Shown here piece after piece: positions 35,337 through 44,393 of a DNA stretch of 47,323 nt (the stretch's first letter is position 1; every line of letters begins with the position of its first letter). A model generated the notes under the pieces. The model saw only the letters and a list, made by a program, of their open reading frames with translations. It was not told where the DNA came from and searched no databases. This stretch comes from an uncultured Chloroflexales bacterium (GTDB lineage Bacteria > Chloroflexota > Chloroflexia > Chloroflexales > Chloroflexaceae): contig CALANA010000051.1 in the NCBI GenBank assembly GCA_937925925.1, positions 1-47,323 on the forward strand, read 5' to 3'. The position numbers and the translations under genes were made by a program.

Positions 35337-36911
35337 GTGGATCGCATTCTGGTATCGGAGAAGATCGCACCAGAGGGACTGGCAGCACTACAGGCAGCGG
35401 CAGAAGTAGATGTACGACTGGATCTGGATAAGGCCCGGTTGCTGGAGGTCATATCAGGCTATGATGCACTGGTGGTGCGTAGTGCCACCAAAGTGACAGC
35501 GCAGGTGATTGAGGCCGGTACACGCCTGCGCGTGATCGGTCGCGCCGGATCGGGGGTAGATAATATTGATGTTGATGCCGCTACTCAGCGCGGAATCATG
35601 GTCGTCAATGCGCCAGCATCAAACAATGTTGCGGTTGCTGAGTTGACGATTGGACTGTTGATCAGCCTGGTGCGGCAGATCCCCCAGTCGCATGGTTCAG
35701 TCCAGGCCGGAAAGTGGGAACGTAGCAAATTCATGGGCCGCGAAGTGCGCGGTAAGACTCTGGGACTGGTTGGTCTGGGGCGTATTGGTTCAGAAGTCGC
35801 ACGACGAGCGCGTGGACTAGAGATGCACGTGCTGGCTTTTGATCCAGTCGTGTCGTTTGATCGCGCCACCCAACTGGGTGTCGAGATTGTGACGCTAGAC
35901 GATCTGCTGGCGCGGAGTGATGTGGTTTCGCTGCACGTACCGCTGGTTGATAGCACCCGCAACCTGTTTGATGCCACCCGCATTGCCCAGATCAAGCCGG
36001 GCGGCTATTTGATCAATGCCAGTCGTGGCGGCATTGTTGATGAAGCAGCCCTGCGGGCAGCGCTTGATTCAGGCCATCTGAGCGGCGCGGCACTCGATGT
36101 GTACAGTAGCGAGCCGCCAACGAACCATGACCTGCTCAACCACCCACGGCTGATCACAACACCGCATCTCGGTGCCTCGACTGAAGAAGCACAGACGCTC
36201 ACCGGCACCGATGTGGCTGAGGGCGTACTGGCGGCGCTGGCCGGTGGCACGCCGCGCTATGCAGTCAACGCACCCTTTGTGGCTCCGGAAGCCTGGAGCG
36301 TGCTGGAGCCGTACATTCGGCTGGGGCGGCAGATGGGTACGCTGTGTCAGCATCTGATCAACGAGCCAGTACGCAGCTATGACTTTGAGTATGCTGGGGA
36401 ACTGGCAACAGTCGATACCCAACCCGTGCGCCTGGCGATCTTGCAAGGATTATTGACCTCAACCAGTGAACAGCGGGTAACACCGGTGAATGCGCCACTG
36501 ATTGCCCGTGAGCGTAGCATGCGCATTACCGAGCGTTCCAACCCGGAGGCGCAGAACTATACCGGGTTGCTGGTGGTGCGAGCAATGACGGTCGACCAGG
36601 AACGGATTTTCTGCGGCACGGTGCTACGAGGTGAGCCACATATTGTCCAGGCTGATGGCTACTGGGTCGATTTTGTCCCCAGCGGGCCTATGTTAATTAC
36701 CTACCACCGTGATCGTCCGGGCATGATCGGGCGGGTGGGCCTCCTGCTCGGCACGGCCGACGTGAACATCTCGGGGATGTATGTTGGTCGTATGGCCCCC
36801 CGTGAACGTGCCATGATGGTACTCACGCTCGATGAACCGGCCCCTGATGACGTAATGACGCAGATCCGCGCCGAGCCAGATATTGACCAGGCGTATTGTG
36901 TCACGCTGTAA
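35337..36911 (+). CDS. serA: D-3-phosphoglycerate dehydrogenase
   Basis: First enzyme of serine synthesis, oxidising 3-phosphoglycerate with NAD; 524 aa from the GTG at 35337, chosen because GAGGAGA lies 6 bases before it. Order: substrate/NAD domain with GRAGSGVDNIDVDAATQRGI, the NAD-binding GLVGLGRIGSEVARRARGLE, NASRGGIVDEAALRAAL and TPHLGASTEEAQ with the catalytic His, then the intervening (ASB) domain, then an ACT domain near the C-terminus with ITYHRDRPGMIGRVGLLLG. This is the long, serine-regulated form. It has its own leader of about 170 bp after a family A element, so it is probably transcribed alone. Confidence 0.95.
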   Translation: MDRILVSEKIAPEGLAALQAAAEVDVRLDLDKARLLEVISGYDALVVRSATKVTAQVIEAGTRLRVIGRAGSGVDNIDVDAATQRGIMVVNAPASNNVAVAELTIGLLISLVRQIPQSHGSVQAGKWERSKFMGREVRGKTLGLVGLGRIGSEVARRARGLEMHVLAFDPVVSFDRATQLGVEIVTLDDLLARSDVVSLHVPLVDSTRNLFDATRIAQIKPGGYLINASRGGIVDEAALRAALDSGHLSGAALDVYSSEPPTNHDLLNHPRLITTPHLGASTEEAQTLTGTDVAEGVLAALAGGTPRYAVNAPFVAPEAWSVLEPYIRLGRQMGTLCQHLINEPVRSYDFEYAGELATVDTQPVRLAILQGLLTSTSEQRVTPVNAPLIARERSMRITERSNPEAQNYTGLLVVRAMTVDQERIFCGTVLRGEPHIVQADGYWVDFVPSGPMLITYHRDRPGMIGRVGLLLGTADVNISGMYVGRMAPRERAMMVLTLDEPAPDDVMTQIRAEPDIDQAYCVTL

Positions 36912-36943
36912 GTCCATACTATCGTTATCGCTTGCCCATACTT

Positions 36944-37176
36944 CAACGAGACTGCCCCTGGAGCGGAGAGGCATTGCATACAACGCCTCTCTGCCGCATA
37001 CCTCCCGGCCCCTTCTCAAGTGCAGGTTTTTGTGCGCAAAGCCCGGTTTTGCGGCAGGCATCAGGACGCGCCCTGCTCCCCCTTCGGGGGAGGACGGGGG
37101 GAGGGCGCGGCTTCGCCGCGCTGCGTCAGAACGAGAACATGTGCGTCCCCTGTACCCCTGACACAACGTCTCGTTG
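36944..37176. repeat. Family B element
   Basis: The ends CAACGAGAC (36944-36952) and GTCTCGTTG (37168-37176) are exact inverted repeats. It contains a GAGAGGCATTGCATACAACG near-palindrome and a GGGCGCGGCTTCGCCGCG stem. Confidence 0.7.
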
Positions 37177-37194
37177 TAGTACTAATTGCACGGT

Positions 37195-37479
37195 GTTATA
37201 CCGTTTTGACGTGAACATTCCGCATGTGCTTGCCATTCGTCCTCCACTGAGACTAGTCTCGGCGGGGGTGCGGGGGCCTGCGGCCCCTGCACATGTTCCT
37301 TTTCTGGTGCGGCGCGGCTTTGCCGCGCGCCGCACCAGAAAGGGGATTTTGACGGAGAGGCGTTGCATGCAACGCCTCTATGCCCCGCAAAATCTTTTTC
37401 GCGGGGAAGTCTCGTGGTCGTATGAGCAAGCGTAAGACGGACTAAAGGATGCGGAAGGTCGCAGTCAAATTGGTGTTAG
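37195..37479. repeat. Family A element with inner palindromes
   Basis: The left end TTATACCGTTTTGACGTGAA pairs with the inverse of the right end, TAACACCAATTTGACTGCGA, and the shared TTCCGCAT follows on both sides. Inside are a perfect 24-bp palindrome, AGAGGCGTTGCATGCAACGC plus CTCT (37356-37379), a TCTGGTGCGGCGCG stem (about 37298-37343) and a CCCCGC/GCGGGG stem (37383-37406). Confidence 0.72.
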
Positions 37480-37627
37480 TCGTTCATTATGGTGTAACAA
37501 GGAGAGTGGAAAGTGCAAAACGGTCTGAGCGGAAACCGCAAACGAAGAACAGAAAGAGATATGTTTTGCGCTTTCCGCTTTTTGCTTGAATCGGTCGTTT
37601 ATTCCCTATGATACAAACCGTTACTTT

Positions 37628-37745
37628 ACATGTGTATGTGTTCACTTTGCTCCTGGGAGTGCGGGCAGCGTACCCTTGCATGGACAATGGAGTGCGTCCC
37701 GTCTTTGCTTCCAGGTATGCGTGTTACCCCACGTGTAAACAGTTA
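37628..37745. repeat. Family C-like element, diverged
   Basis: The ends resemble ATGTGTTCACTTTGCTCCTG and CCCACGTGTAAACAGTTAC, with GTGCGGGCAGCGTACCCTTG inside. It is more decayed than the copies at 25259 and 29082. Confidence 0.5.
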
Positions 37746-37760
37746 CTTACATGTTGGTAT

Positions 37761-37789
37761 TTGCCTCCCCTGTATTCCTATGGTATCCT
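37761..37789 (+). promoter_or_regulatory. Sigma-70 type promoter of pstC
   Basis: TTGCCT, a 17-base spacer, and TATCCT with a TGG extension before the -10. It lies about 105 bases before the pstC start. Confidence 0.55.
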
Positions 37790-37893
37790 GGTAAAGGATC
37801 ATTAACCACTTATGTCGGACAGTTTGCGGACTATCGGAATGTACTCAACGAGCAGCAAGTTAGCAATTATAGCCAGGGACATAAAGGTACGGT

Positions 37894-38817
37894 ATGGTTC
37901 ATCAGGGGGTGACGCAACCAGACGCCCGCCAGCGGCGTGACTCACGAGCAAGTGAGCGCATTATTCATCTCATCTTGCTGGCAGCTACGTCCATCTCGGT
38001 CTTGACCACCTTTAGCATCGTCTATTCGCTTTTTACTGAAACGATGGCCTTTTTTAGCGCCGTGCCGCTCACAGATTTCCTGTTTGATACGGAGTGGACG
38101 CCGCTGTTCACCAATAAACGGTATGGTATCTGGCCGCTGGTCACCGCGACGTTTGTTACCTCACTGATTGCGATGCTGGTGGCAGTACCCGCCGGTCTGC
38201 TGGCCGCACTGTATTTGAATGAATTTGCCCCCGAAAGATTCCGCGCATTCGTCAAGCCTGCGCTTGAAATACTGGCCGGTGTGCCAACCGTGGTCTATGG
38301 CTATTTTGCACTGATCACCGTCACACCATTTCTCCAGCAGTTCATTCCGGGAATGCAGAGCTTGAATATGTTGTCGTCGGGTATCGTTATGGGCTTTATG
38401 ATTCTGCCCATGGTGCTGTCGTTAAGTGAAGATGCCCTGTCTGCCGTCCCTCAGGCATTACGTGAAGGCGGGTATGCCCTGGGGGCCACGCGCTTCGAGG
38501 TCGCCACACGCATTCTCTTGCCGGCTGCCGCATCCGGGGTGGTGGCCGCGATTATTCTGGCGCTGTCACGGGCGATTGGAGAAACGATGATCGTGGCCAT
38601 TGCGGCCGGGCAAAATCCATTGTTGACCTTTGATCCGCGCCAATCGGCCGCAACGATGACTGCTTATATTCTGCAGGTCAGTCTGGGTGATACGCCCTAT
38701 GGCTCGCTCGGTTACTATACGCTCTATACAGTCGGTATGACTCTGTTTCTGTTGACGCTGGTGATGAACCTGTTTAGTACCTGGTTTATTCATCGCTTCC
38801 GTGAGGTCTATGAATAA
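37894..38817 (+). CDS. pstC: Phosphate ABC transporter permease PstC
   Basis: Inner-membrane permease of 307 aa with about six hydrophobic segments, starting near 24. PstC marks are NEFAPERFRAFVKPALEILA, GVPTVVYGYFALITVTPFLQ, FMILPMVLSLSEDALSAVPQ, the EAA-like loop REGGYALGATRFEVATRILL and ALSRAIGETMIVAIAAGQNP. AAAGG lies upstream of the ATG. The stop and the pstA start share one base (TAATG), so the two are translated together. Confidence 0.95.
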   Translation: MVHQGVTQPDARQRRDSRASERIIHLILLAATSISVLTTFSIVYSLFTETMAFFSAVPLTDFLFDTEWTPLFTNKRYGIWPLVTATFVTSLIAMLVAVPAGLLAALYLNEFAPERFRAFVKPALEILAGVPTVVYGYFALITVTPFLQQFIPGMQSLNMLSSGIVMGFMILPMVLSLSEDALSAVPQALREGGYALGATRFEVATRILLPAAASGVVAAIILALSRAIGETMIVAIAAGQNPLLTFDPRQSAATMTAYILQVSLGDTPYGSLGYYTLYTVGMTLFLLTLVMNLFSTWFIHRFREVYE

Positions 38818-39737
38818 TGAACATTCCAGATCATAGTCAGACCATCGAGAAACAACTTCCTCTGGCAACACGATCACGGCCATGGGGCGCGTATCGCTAC
38901 CGGCGGCGGTTATTTAATATCGTCTTTCACATACTGGGATTAATCAGTATCGGTGTCGGTTTTGCCATGTTAGGCATCCTCTTTGTTACCATTTTTAATC
39001 AGGGCATCACGCGTCTGAACTGGGAGTTCCTGACCAGTTTTGACTCACGCTTTCCGGATCGGGCCGGGATCAAGGCCGCGCTGGTGGGCACATTCTACAC
39101 GATCAGCTTAACCATTGCGATTGCATTTCCGCTTGGTGTGGCATCGGCCATTTATCTGGAAGAATATATTAGAACCAACTGGTTTAGTCGCGCCATCGAA
39201 GTCAATATCAGCAATCTCGCGGCCGTTCCATCAATCATCTATGGGTTGCTCGGCTTACAGATGTTTATCCGCTGGATGAGTCTGGGGCGGGGCATTTTGA
39301 CCGGGGCACTCACGCTGGCCTTGCTGGTGCTACCAACGATTATCATTGCCTCCCGTGAAGCGATCCGCGCTGTTCCACTCAGCTTACGCGAGGCATCATA
39401 TGCACTGGGTGCCACCCGCTGGCAAACCACCTGGCATCATGTGCTACCGATGGCACTCCCTGGCGTTCTAACTGGTGTGATTCTGGCGGTTTCGCGCGCC
39501 ATTGGCGAGACTGCGGCTTTAATTACTATCGGTGCTTTAACGTTTGTGATGTTCCTCCCCCACCATGTTCTTGACACATTCACTGTCCTGCCAATCTTGA
39601 TTTTTAACTGGACATCGCGCCCGCAGGACGAATTTCGCAGTGCAGCCTCCGCTGCCATTATTGTCCTCCTGGCGTTGGTACTGACCGTCAATGCCATTGC
39701 CATTATTCTGCGTCAGCGTCTCCGTCGTCGGTTGTAG
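38817..39737 (+). CDS. pstA: Phosphate ABC transporter permease PstA
   Basis: Inner-membrane permease of 306 aa, partner of PstC, with about six hydrophobic segments. Marks are LTSFDSRFPDRAGIKAALVG, FPLGVASAIYLEEY, NLAAVPSIIYGLLGL, REAIRAVPLSLREASYALGA and LAVSRAIGETAALITIGAL. The last 20 codons plus stop and four bases are tandemly repeated just after the stop, with the extra copy carrying substitutions. No pstB follows, although PstCA need that ATPase; it must be encoded elsewhere. Confidence 0.95.
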   Translation: MNIPDHSQTIEKQLPLATRSRPWGAYRYRRRLFNIVFHILGLISIGVGFAMLGILFVTIFNQGITRLNWEFLTSFDSRFPDRAGIKAALVGTFYTISLTIAIAFPLGVASAIYLEEYIRTNWFSRAIEVNISNLAAVPSIIYGLLGLQMFIRWMSLGRGILTGALTLALLVLPTIIIASREAIRAVPLSLREASYALGATRWQTTWHHVLPMALPGVLTGVILAVSRAIGETAALITIGALTFVMFLPHHVLDTFTVLPILIFNWTSRPQDEFRSAASAAIIVLLALVLTVNAIAIILRQRLRRRL

Positions 39738-39808
39738 CGATTTGGTATTGACCATCAATGCTATTACCATTATGCTGCGTCAGTGTCTCCGTCGTCGGTT
39801 GTAACGAT
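39675..39808 (+). repeat. 67-bp tandem duplication of the pstA 3' end
   Basis: 39675-39741 (the last 20 codons, stop and CGAT) is repeated at 39742-39808. The second copy differs at seven positions and still encodes an in-frame LVLTINAITIMLRQCLRRRL tail before TAA, but lies after the true stop. Six of the seven changes are C-to-T or G-to-A. Confidence 0.9.
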
Positions 39809-39919
39809 GTCGAGCGTATGTAGCGCGTTGACATGCCTGGCTCTCGTTGTGGATGAATGGCGCAACCAACAGCAAATGCGAACCCCTGGCTACTCCTTAT
39901 TTTACGCTTCGTAATGATT

Positions 39920-39985
39920 CTGTCATCTAATTTAATATTCTCTTAATCATTTCTTTAATAAAGAATAAAGAAACTCTTGTATTCT
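39920..39985 (+). promoter_or_regulatory. Possible Pho-box-like direct repeats
   Basis: CTGTCA (39920), TTTAAT (39931), CTTAAT (39942) and TTTAAT (39954) recur at 11-12 bp spacing in an AT-rich block. TATTCT at 39980-39985 could be a -10. The first hexamer equals a half-site of the PhoB box. The match is loose, and the block is 550 bp from pstS. Confidence 0.25.
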
Positions 39986-40047
39986 GTTTAAAAAAGACAG
40001 ATAGTCACTGTGAGCTTGTAGCGCATCTATCAGGCTACCTATTATTC

Positions 40048-40146
40048 CAACGAGACTTCGTCTTGGTGGGGAGTATGGAAAGATACGCATGTGATTTCGG
40101 AGAAGCTTTGCCCCCTCAAGCTCTCTTTGTAGGGGAAGTCTCGTTG
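40048..40146. repeat. Family B MITE-like element, minimal copy
   Basis: A 99-bp element with perfect 12-bp inverted ends, CAACGAGACTTC and GAAGTCTCGTTG. The flanks TATTC and TAATA are AT-rich. It is the cleanest member of family B and is not nested in family A. Confidence 0.8.
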
Positions 40147-40247
40147 TAATACTATGATCGCACTACAGATATGAAAATCGCTGACTTTCAACTACCGATC
40201 AATCAGTTGGGTTCAATCCTGGTATTTGCGTGAATTATACATGAGTA

Positions 40248-40295
40248 GATGCCGTGAAAAATGGTACTCGCAGAGTGCTATTTTTTCACGGCATC
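40248..40295. repeat. Hairpin with 14-bp perfect arms
   Basis: GATGCCGTGAAAAA (40248-40261) pairs with TTTTTCACGGCATC (40282-40295). The 20-base loop holds a small ACTC/GAGT stem. It might act as a bidirectional terminator, but the T-run lies on the inner side of the arm. Confidence 0.7.
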
Positions 40296-40303
40296 AAGCT
40301 ATG

Positions 40304-40441
40304 GCAATTCTATATCAGTTGTGAAGACGTAGCGTCCAGGCTTGAGTCTGGGGCTAGCTCCGTCCAGGCTTGAGCCTGGGGCTAGCTCTGTCCAGGCTTG
40401 AGCCTGGACTCGGATGTACCATTGGCAGAGGTTTACTATAT
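40304..40441. repeat. Family E element with three 28-bp hairpin units
   Basis: Units GTCCAGGCTTGAGCCTGGGG plus CTAGCTCC repeat at 40334, 40362 and 40390. The outer ends GGCAATTCTATATCAG and GGTTTACTATA match other E copies. It lies 90 bp before pstS. Confidence 0.75.
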
Positions 40442-40531
40442 GCATCGTCGTACACATAAATATTAGTTGAATATGTATCAGATTAAGTAATCATGAACTT
40501 GTCGCTTTTCAATATGTAGTAAGGAGGCCCC

Positions 40532-41641
40532 ATGTTCGGCCAGTGGTTACGCCATCGTATGATCAGATATATTTCCACGATCTATCTTGGTTTGCTGCTA
40601 CTTTCTGGATGCGGTAATCTGCCGTCGTTGAGCCAGGCCCCTCCCATTGCTGCCGATGATCCGACAACAACCAGCAGTGACGCCGCTGCGCACACTGAAG
40701 CAACATCTACGCCAGACTTGACCGGATTATCAGGCAATATCGTGATAGATGGCTCCAGCACCGTGTTTCCGATCAGCCGAGCGGTAGCCGAAGAATTTGC
40801 ACAGATTGCTCCACAGGTGCGTGTCAGCGTCGGTATCTCTGGTACCGGTGGTGGTTTTAAGAAATTCTGTCATGCCGAAACCGATATGTCGAATGCCTCA
40901 CGTCCCATTCGTCCAGAGGAGATCGAGGTCTGTGAAGAGAACGGTATTCAGTTTATTGAAATACCAGTCGCCTACGATGGCCTTTCAGTCATTGTGCATC
41001 CGCAAAATACGTTTGTTTCCTGCCTCACCGTGGACGAGTTGCGCCGGGTGTGGGAGCCTGAAGCCCAGGGAACGATTACCAGGTGGAATCAAATCCGCCC
41101 CGAATTTCCAGATGAACCACTCACCCTCTTTGCAGCAGGCACCGATAGTGGTACGTTTGATTATTTTACCGAAGCCATTGTTGGCAAAGCCAAAGCAAGC
41201 CGTGGTGATTACCAGGCGACGGAAGACGATGATGTGATTATCTTCGGGGTGGCCAACAATCCCTATGCGCTTGGCTATGTGGGATATGCCTATGTGGTTG
41301 TCAATATCGACAAGGTACGACCGGTAGAGATCGACAATGGTAATGGTTGTGTCGCACCGTCGTTTGCTTCTATTAGCGATGCGAGCTATCAACCATTGTC
41401 ACGTCCGCTCTTCATTTATATTAATGCTGCGGCACTGGAGCGCCCGGAACTAGCAGCGTTTGTGCGTTTCTACCTGAGTGAGGAAATGACGTCGCTGATC
41501 GAAACGCCGGAAGTTGGCTATGTAACGTTAAAGGATGAACTTTATGCGGCCGGGTTGCAACGCCTGGAAAACCGAGAACTGGGCACGCTGTTTCTGACGG
41601 GTGAAGAAGTCGGCGTGACCCTGGATCGTTATTTACGCTAA
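40532..41641 (+). CDS. pstS: Phosphate-binding lipoprotein PstS
   Basis: Extracytoplasmic phosphate-binding protein of 369 aa. The lipobox is LLSGC (Cys at 27), followed by an Ala/Thr/Asp-rich linker. [18 protein letters not shown] near 71-88, the [12 protein letters not shown] stretch, SNASRPI, the [14 protein letters not shown] loop and [12 protein letters not shown] near 290 are PstS marks; the Ser/Thr/Gly residues of these loops bind phosphate in the family. AAGGAGG lies 4 bases before the ATG. It comes after pstC-pstA rather than before them. Confidence 0.93.
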   Translation: MFGQWLRHRMIRYISTIYLGLLLLSGCGNLPSLSQAPPIAADDPTTTSSDAAAHTEATSTPDLTGLSGNIVIDGSSTVFPISRAVAEEFAQIAPQVRVSVGISGTGGGFKKFCHAETDMSNASRPIRPEEIEVCEENGIQFIEIPVAYDGLSVIVHPQNTFVSCLTVDELRRVWEPEAQGTITRWNQIRPEFPDEPLTLFAAGTDSGTFDYFTEAIVGKAKASRGDYQATEDDDVIIFGVANNPYALGYVGYAYVVVNIDKVRPVEIDNGNGCVAPSFASISDASYQPLSRPLFIYINAAALERPELAAFVRFYLSEEMTSLIETPEVGYVTLKDELYAAGLQRLENRELGTLFLTGEEVGVTLDRYLR

Positions 41642-42048
41642 GGCCACGTTCGTAGATACGTTACCGTTGAGGAATACGTTGTAACGATTGATCGTATCAC
41701 GTCAAACCTGAACATCTGAAACCGTGTCTAAGAATATAGAGCAATCCTACATCAGTCGTGAAGACCCGCAGTCCCAGCTTTAGCCGGGACTCCAATGGAT
41801 ATTGGTACAGGCTTGCTATATCGTTTGTTATCTCGAATACGTCTAGCTCCGTGATATTGTCACTCTTTTGACTTGTGTGGGAACCGACCTATGACAACTC
41901 GTCCTACATCAGTCGTGAAGACCCGGAGTCCTGGCTAAAGCCGGGACTCCATATGGATATTGGTACAGGCTTGCTATATCGTTTGTTATCTCGAATACGT
42001 CTAGCTCCGTGATATTGTCACTCTTTTGACTTGTGTGGGAACCGACCT
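41642..42048. other. Spacer with tandem duplication before sensor kinase 1
   Basis: After about 95 bp with no feature, a family E element and the kinase leader are present twice (see the tandem repeat). A decoy ATG with the same first five codons as the kinase lies at 41891 and runs for 15 codons only. Confidence 0.75.
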
Positions 42049-42059
42049 ATGACAACTCG
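41745..42059 (+). repeat. 157/158-bp tandem duplication including the kinase start codon
   Basis: 41745-41901 and 41902-42059 are copies. The last 108 or so bases, from GGATATTGGTACAGGCTTGC to the coding start ATGACAACTCGTCC, are identical; the hairpin part differs by a few bases and one indel. The junction lies at a TCCTA that occurs at both ends. Confidence 0.9.
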
Positions 42060-44313
42060 TCCTATTGTAAAATCATCAGTGCTGACACACCTGCGCAAGT
42101 ATCATCGCTACTTTGAATGGTTTACCAGCAGTATCCAGGCCAAAATGCTCGGTTCGTTGGTCTTATTGCTGCTGTTAACAAATGTAGTCACCACGGTCGT
42201 ACTATTGCTGGGCACGGGTGCCATCCGCGAAAGGCTCGTGGATCAACAATTGACAGTTGAGTCGCAGTTGCTGGAAGAGGCTCTGGCACAGACTGATGAC
42301 AATGTAGTGGAGGCACTCAGCATTTTGACCAGCGATCCACTGCTCATCGCAGCTATCTCCCAGGCGCATATAGACGGCGAGTTTATCGTATCTGAACGGC
42401 TCTATGAGTCTATCACCGCTGTACGTGATCGTTTTGAAGTTGAGCAGATGATAGTAATCGATACTGAGCGACGACTGCTGGTTAATGAGACACTATCCGG
42501 GTACGAAGCAGTCGATGAACAGGGTCACTACTTGCTACCACGCTGTCTGGAGCAACAGCGTATTCTGGGTGCCTATGCCAATACCCGGCTGTTGATTGGC
42601 TGTACGCCGATCCGCAGCGAAACTGCCACGCCTATAGCGTTTGTGTATGTTATTTTCGATTTACCGATGCTGTTCCAGCGCTTGCAAGAAACGCTAGCAC
42701 TCCAGGCCGACCTGGGATTTTATATCAGCGATCAGCGCATTTCGATGATCAGTACTCAGTCGGCAGGCAATCGTAGTTTTCTCGTTCCAACCAAATCCCG
42801 CGACATCAACGTGCCACTGGGCGATGGTCAGGTGCGTATGAGTTTGCGGGTAAGTCGCCAGGATGTCGATGAAATCATTAATGCCAGCGTGCAGGGGACA
42901 CTGATCAGCAGTGGTCTGACGCTGCTGGCGCTTCTGCTGGGAGTTATCTGGCTGGCACGCCGCCTGACCGATCCGATCCTCAAGCTTTCGGCCATCGCGC
43001 AAGCGGTTGCCGATGGCGACCTGTCACAACGGGCTAATCTCGTACAGCAAGATGAGATCGGGTTGCTGGGTCGTTCACTTGATCAAGCCACCGACACCAT
43101 TATGACCTTATTTCAAACCCAGGAACGCACGGCCAGCGAACGGCATGCGATCTTACAAAGTATTGCCGATGGTGTTCTGGCAATCGACAAGCATGCCTAC
43201 ATTGTGATGATCAATCGTGCTGCGGCTGCCTTGCTCAAGCAGGATGCAACGCTCCTGCAAGGACAACCGCTTACCAGGCTCCAGCTTACCGATGACCCGG
43301 TTTTCGTGGTGGGCATCCAGCAGATTATCCAGCGCCTCGAGAGGGAGTTGTCGCGGCGGAACCGTGGATCGAGCGAGGAGCGCATATCGTTGGGCGAACG
43401 GATTGTGCGCTTGCGCAGTGCGCCGATTATGGGACAGCAAGGGAAAAAAAAGGGGGCCGTGGTCGTCATCCAGGATGTGACCATGATGGTTGAGTCCGAA
43501 CAGGCCAAGAGCGCCTTTATTGCTACCGCGTCCCACGAACTGCGCACACCCCTGACCAGCCTGCGTGGCTTTGTGGATCTACTGGCCCGTTCGGATCGGA
43601 CGCACATCGCGGAGATGCAGAACCTGGCAATTGATACGATCAAGCGCCAGACCGACAGCTTGATCGTGCTGGTCAATGATCTGCTAGAAATGGCTCGCCT
43701 GGAACAGGGTGAACAACTGGCCGAGAACGTTGCGGTTGATCCCGCTGCGATCATCGGTGAAGTCGTTACGATCTTGCATAGTTTCGCGGAACAGCGCCAG
43801 ATCCAGTTGTTGGTTGAGATGACACCTGATCTCCCACCTTTGTGGATCGATCCCGTGCATTTGCGCCGTATCTTGACCAATCTCATATCCAATGCGATTA
43901 AGTATAGCTACCCAGAGCAAACCGTGCATATACGGGCCGCCCTGTTAGATGACCCGACCGGGTTGCCCAGTCAGCCGCATGCTGCCATGCCCTGGGTACA
44001 CAGCCAGGAACGTTCAGTAATGATCGCGGTTGAAGATCGCGGGGTTGGTATTCGGGCCAGCGATCAACCTTCCCTCTTCACCCGCTTTTTCCGTTCTGAA
44101 AATCCTTTGAGTGTTGAGGTGGGTGGCACTGGCCTGGGGTTAGCGATTACCCGCTCACTGGTTGCGATCCATCAGGGGCAAATTGGTTTCTGGAGCAAAG
44201 AGAATGAAGGCAGTTGTTTCTGGGTACGGCTACCGGTTCATGACATGTCAGCCACACTCTCCAGAGAGCGTGAAGTTGGACAAGAGACGGTAACGGTGAT
44301 TGATACACGCTGA
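42049..44313 (+). CDS. Membrane sensor histidine kinase 1 (HAMP-PAS-HisKA-HATPase)
   Basis: 754 aa from the ATG at 42049; an in-frame TTG lies 18 bases earlier. Membrane segments are at about 34-55 and 284-304 and enclose an extracytoplasmic sensor of about 225 residues, probably a Cache/CHASE-like fold. HAMP follows (305-357), a PAS domain (363-480), His-496 in ATASHELRTPLTS, NLISNAIKYSY, EDRGVGIRASD and GGTGLGLAITRSL. This is the PhoR/VicK-type layout, and the pst neighbours suggest phosphate sensing, though that is inferred. No response regulator is next to it. Its 5' end was duplicated in tandem. It is about 45-50% similar by eye to the next kinase. Confidence 0.9.
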   Translation: MTTRPIVKSSVLTHLRKYHRYFEWFTSSIQAKMLGSLVLLLLLTNVVTTVVLLLGTGAIRERLVDQQLTVESQLLEEALAQTDDNVVEALSILTSDPLLIAAISQAHIDGEFIVSERLYESITAVRDRFEVEQMIVIDTERRLLVNETLSGYEAVDEQGHYLLPRCLEQQRILGAYANTRLLIGCTPIRSETATPIAFVYVIFDLPMLFQRLQETLALQADLGFYISDQRISMISTQSAGNRSFLVPTKSRDINVPLGDGQVRMSLRVSRQDVDEIINASVQGTLISSGLTLLALLLGVIWLARRLTDPILKLSAIAQAVADGDLSQRANLVQQDEIGLLGRSLDQATDTIMTLFQTQERTASERHAILQSIADGVLAIDKHAYIVMINRAAAALLKQDATLLQGQPLTRLQLTDDPVFVVGIQQIIQRLERELSRRNRGSSEERISLGERIVRLRSAPIMGQQGKKKGAVVVIQDVTMMVESEQAKSAFIATASHELRTPLTSLRGFVDLLARSDRTHIAEMQNLAIDTIKRQTDSLIVLVNDLLEMARLEQGEQLAENVAVDPAAIIGEVVTILHSFAEQRQIQLLVEMTPDLPPLWIDPVHLRRILTNLISNAIKYSYPEQTVHIRAALLDDPTGLPSQPHAAMPWVHSQERSVMIAVEDRGVGIRASDQPSLFTRFFRSENPLSVEVGGTGLGLAITRSLVAIHQGQIGFWSKENEGSCFWVRLPVHDMSATLSREREVGQETVTVIDTR

Positions 44314-44393
44314 AGCACAGGCTTTCTACAGTACCGCTTTACCGAAAACGAAAAAGACGTTGTGTTCGAGCGACCGCGTAACTCGTGTAACGC

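Larger units (their letters stand above)
36912..37893. other. Repeat spacer between serA and pstC
   Basis: It contains a family B element (36944-37176), a family A element (37195-37479) with inner palindromes, a GCGCTTTCCGCTTTTTGC low-complexity stretch near 37567, a family C-like element (about 37628-37745) and the pstC promoter. No gene is supported. Confidence 0.65.
39738..40531. other. Spacer between pstA and pstS
   Basis: About 790 bp without a gene: the decayed pstA tail copy, an AT-rich block with TTAAT repeats, a family B element, a hairpin and a family E element. The last 90 bp before pstS are AT-rich, with AAGGAGG directly ahead of the start. Confidence 0.7.

Noticed and set aside
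36896..37435. 179-codon open frame on the plus strand
   Set aside because: It follows family A/B repeats with no recognisable domain.
41891..41938. Small open frame MTTRPTSVVKTRSPG as a leader peptide
   Set aside because: It is the duplicated start of the kinase gene and is best explained by the tandem duplication.
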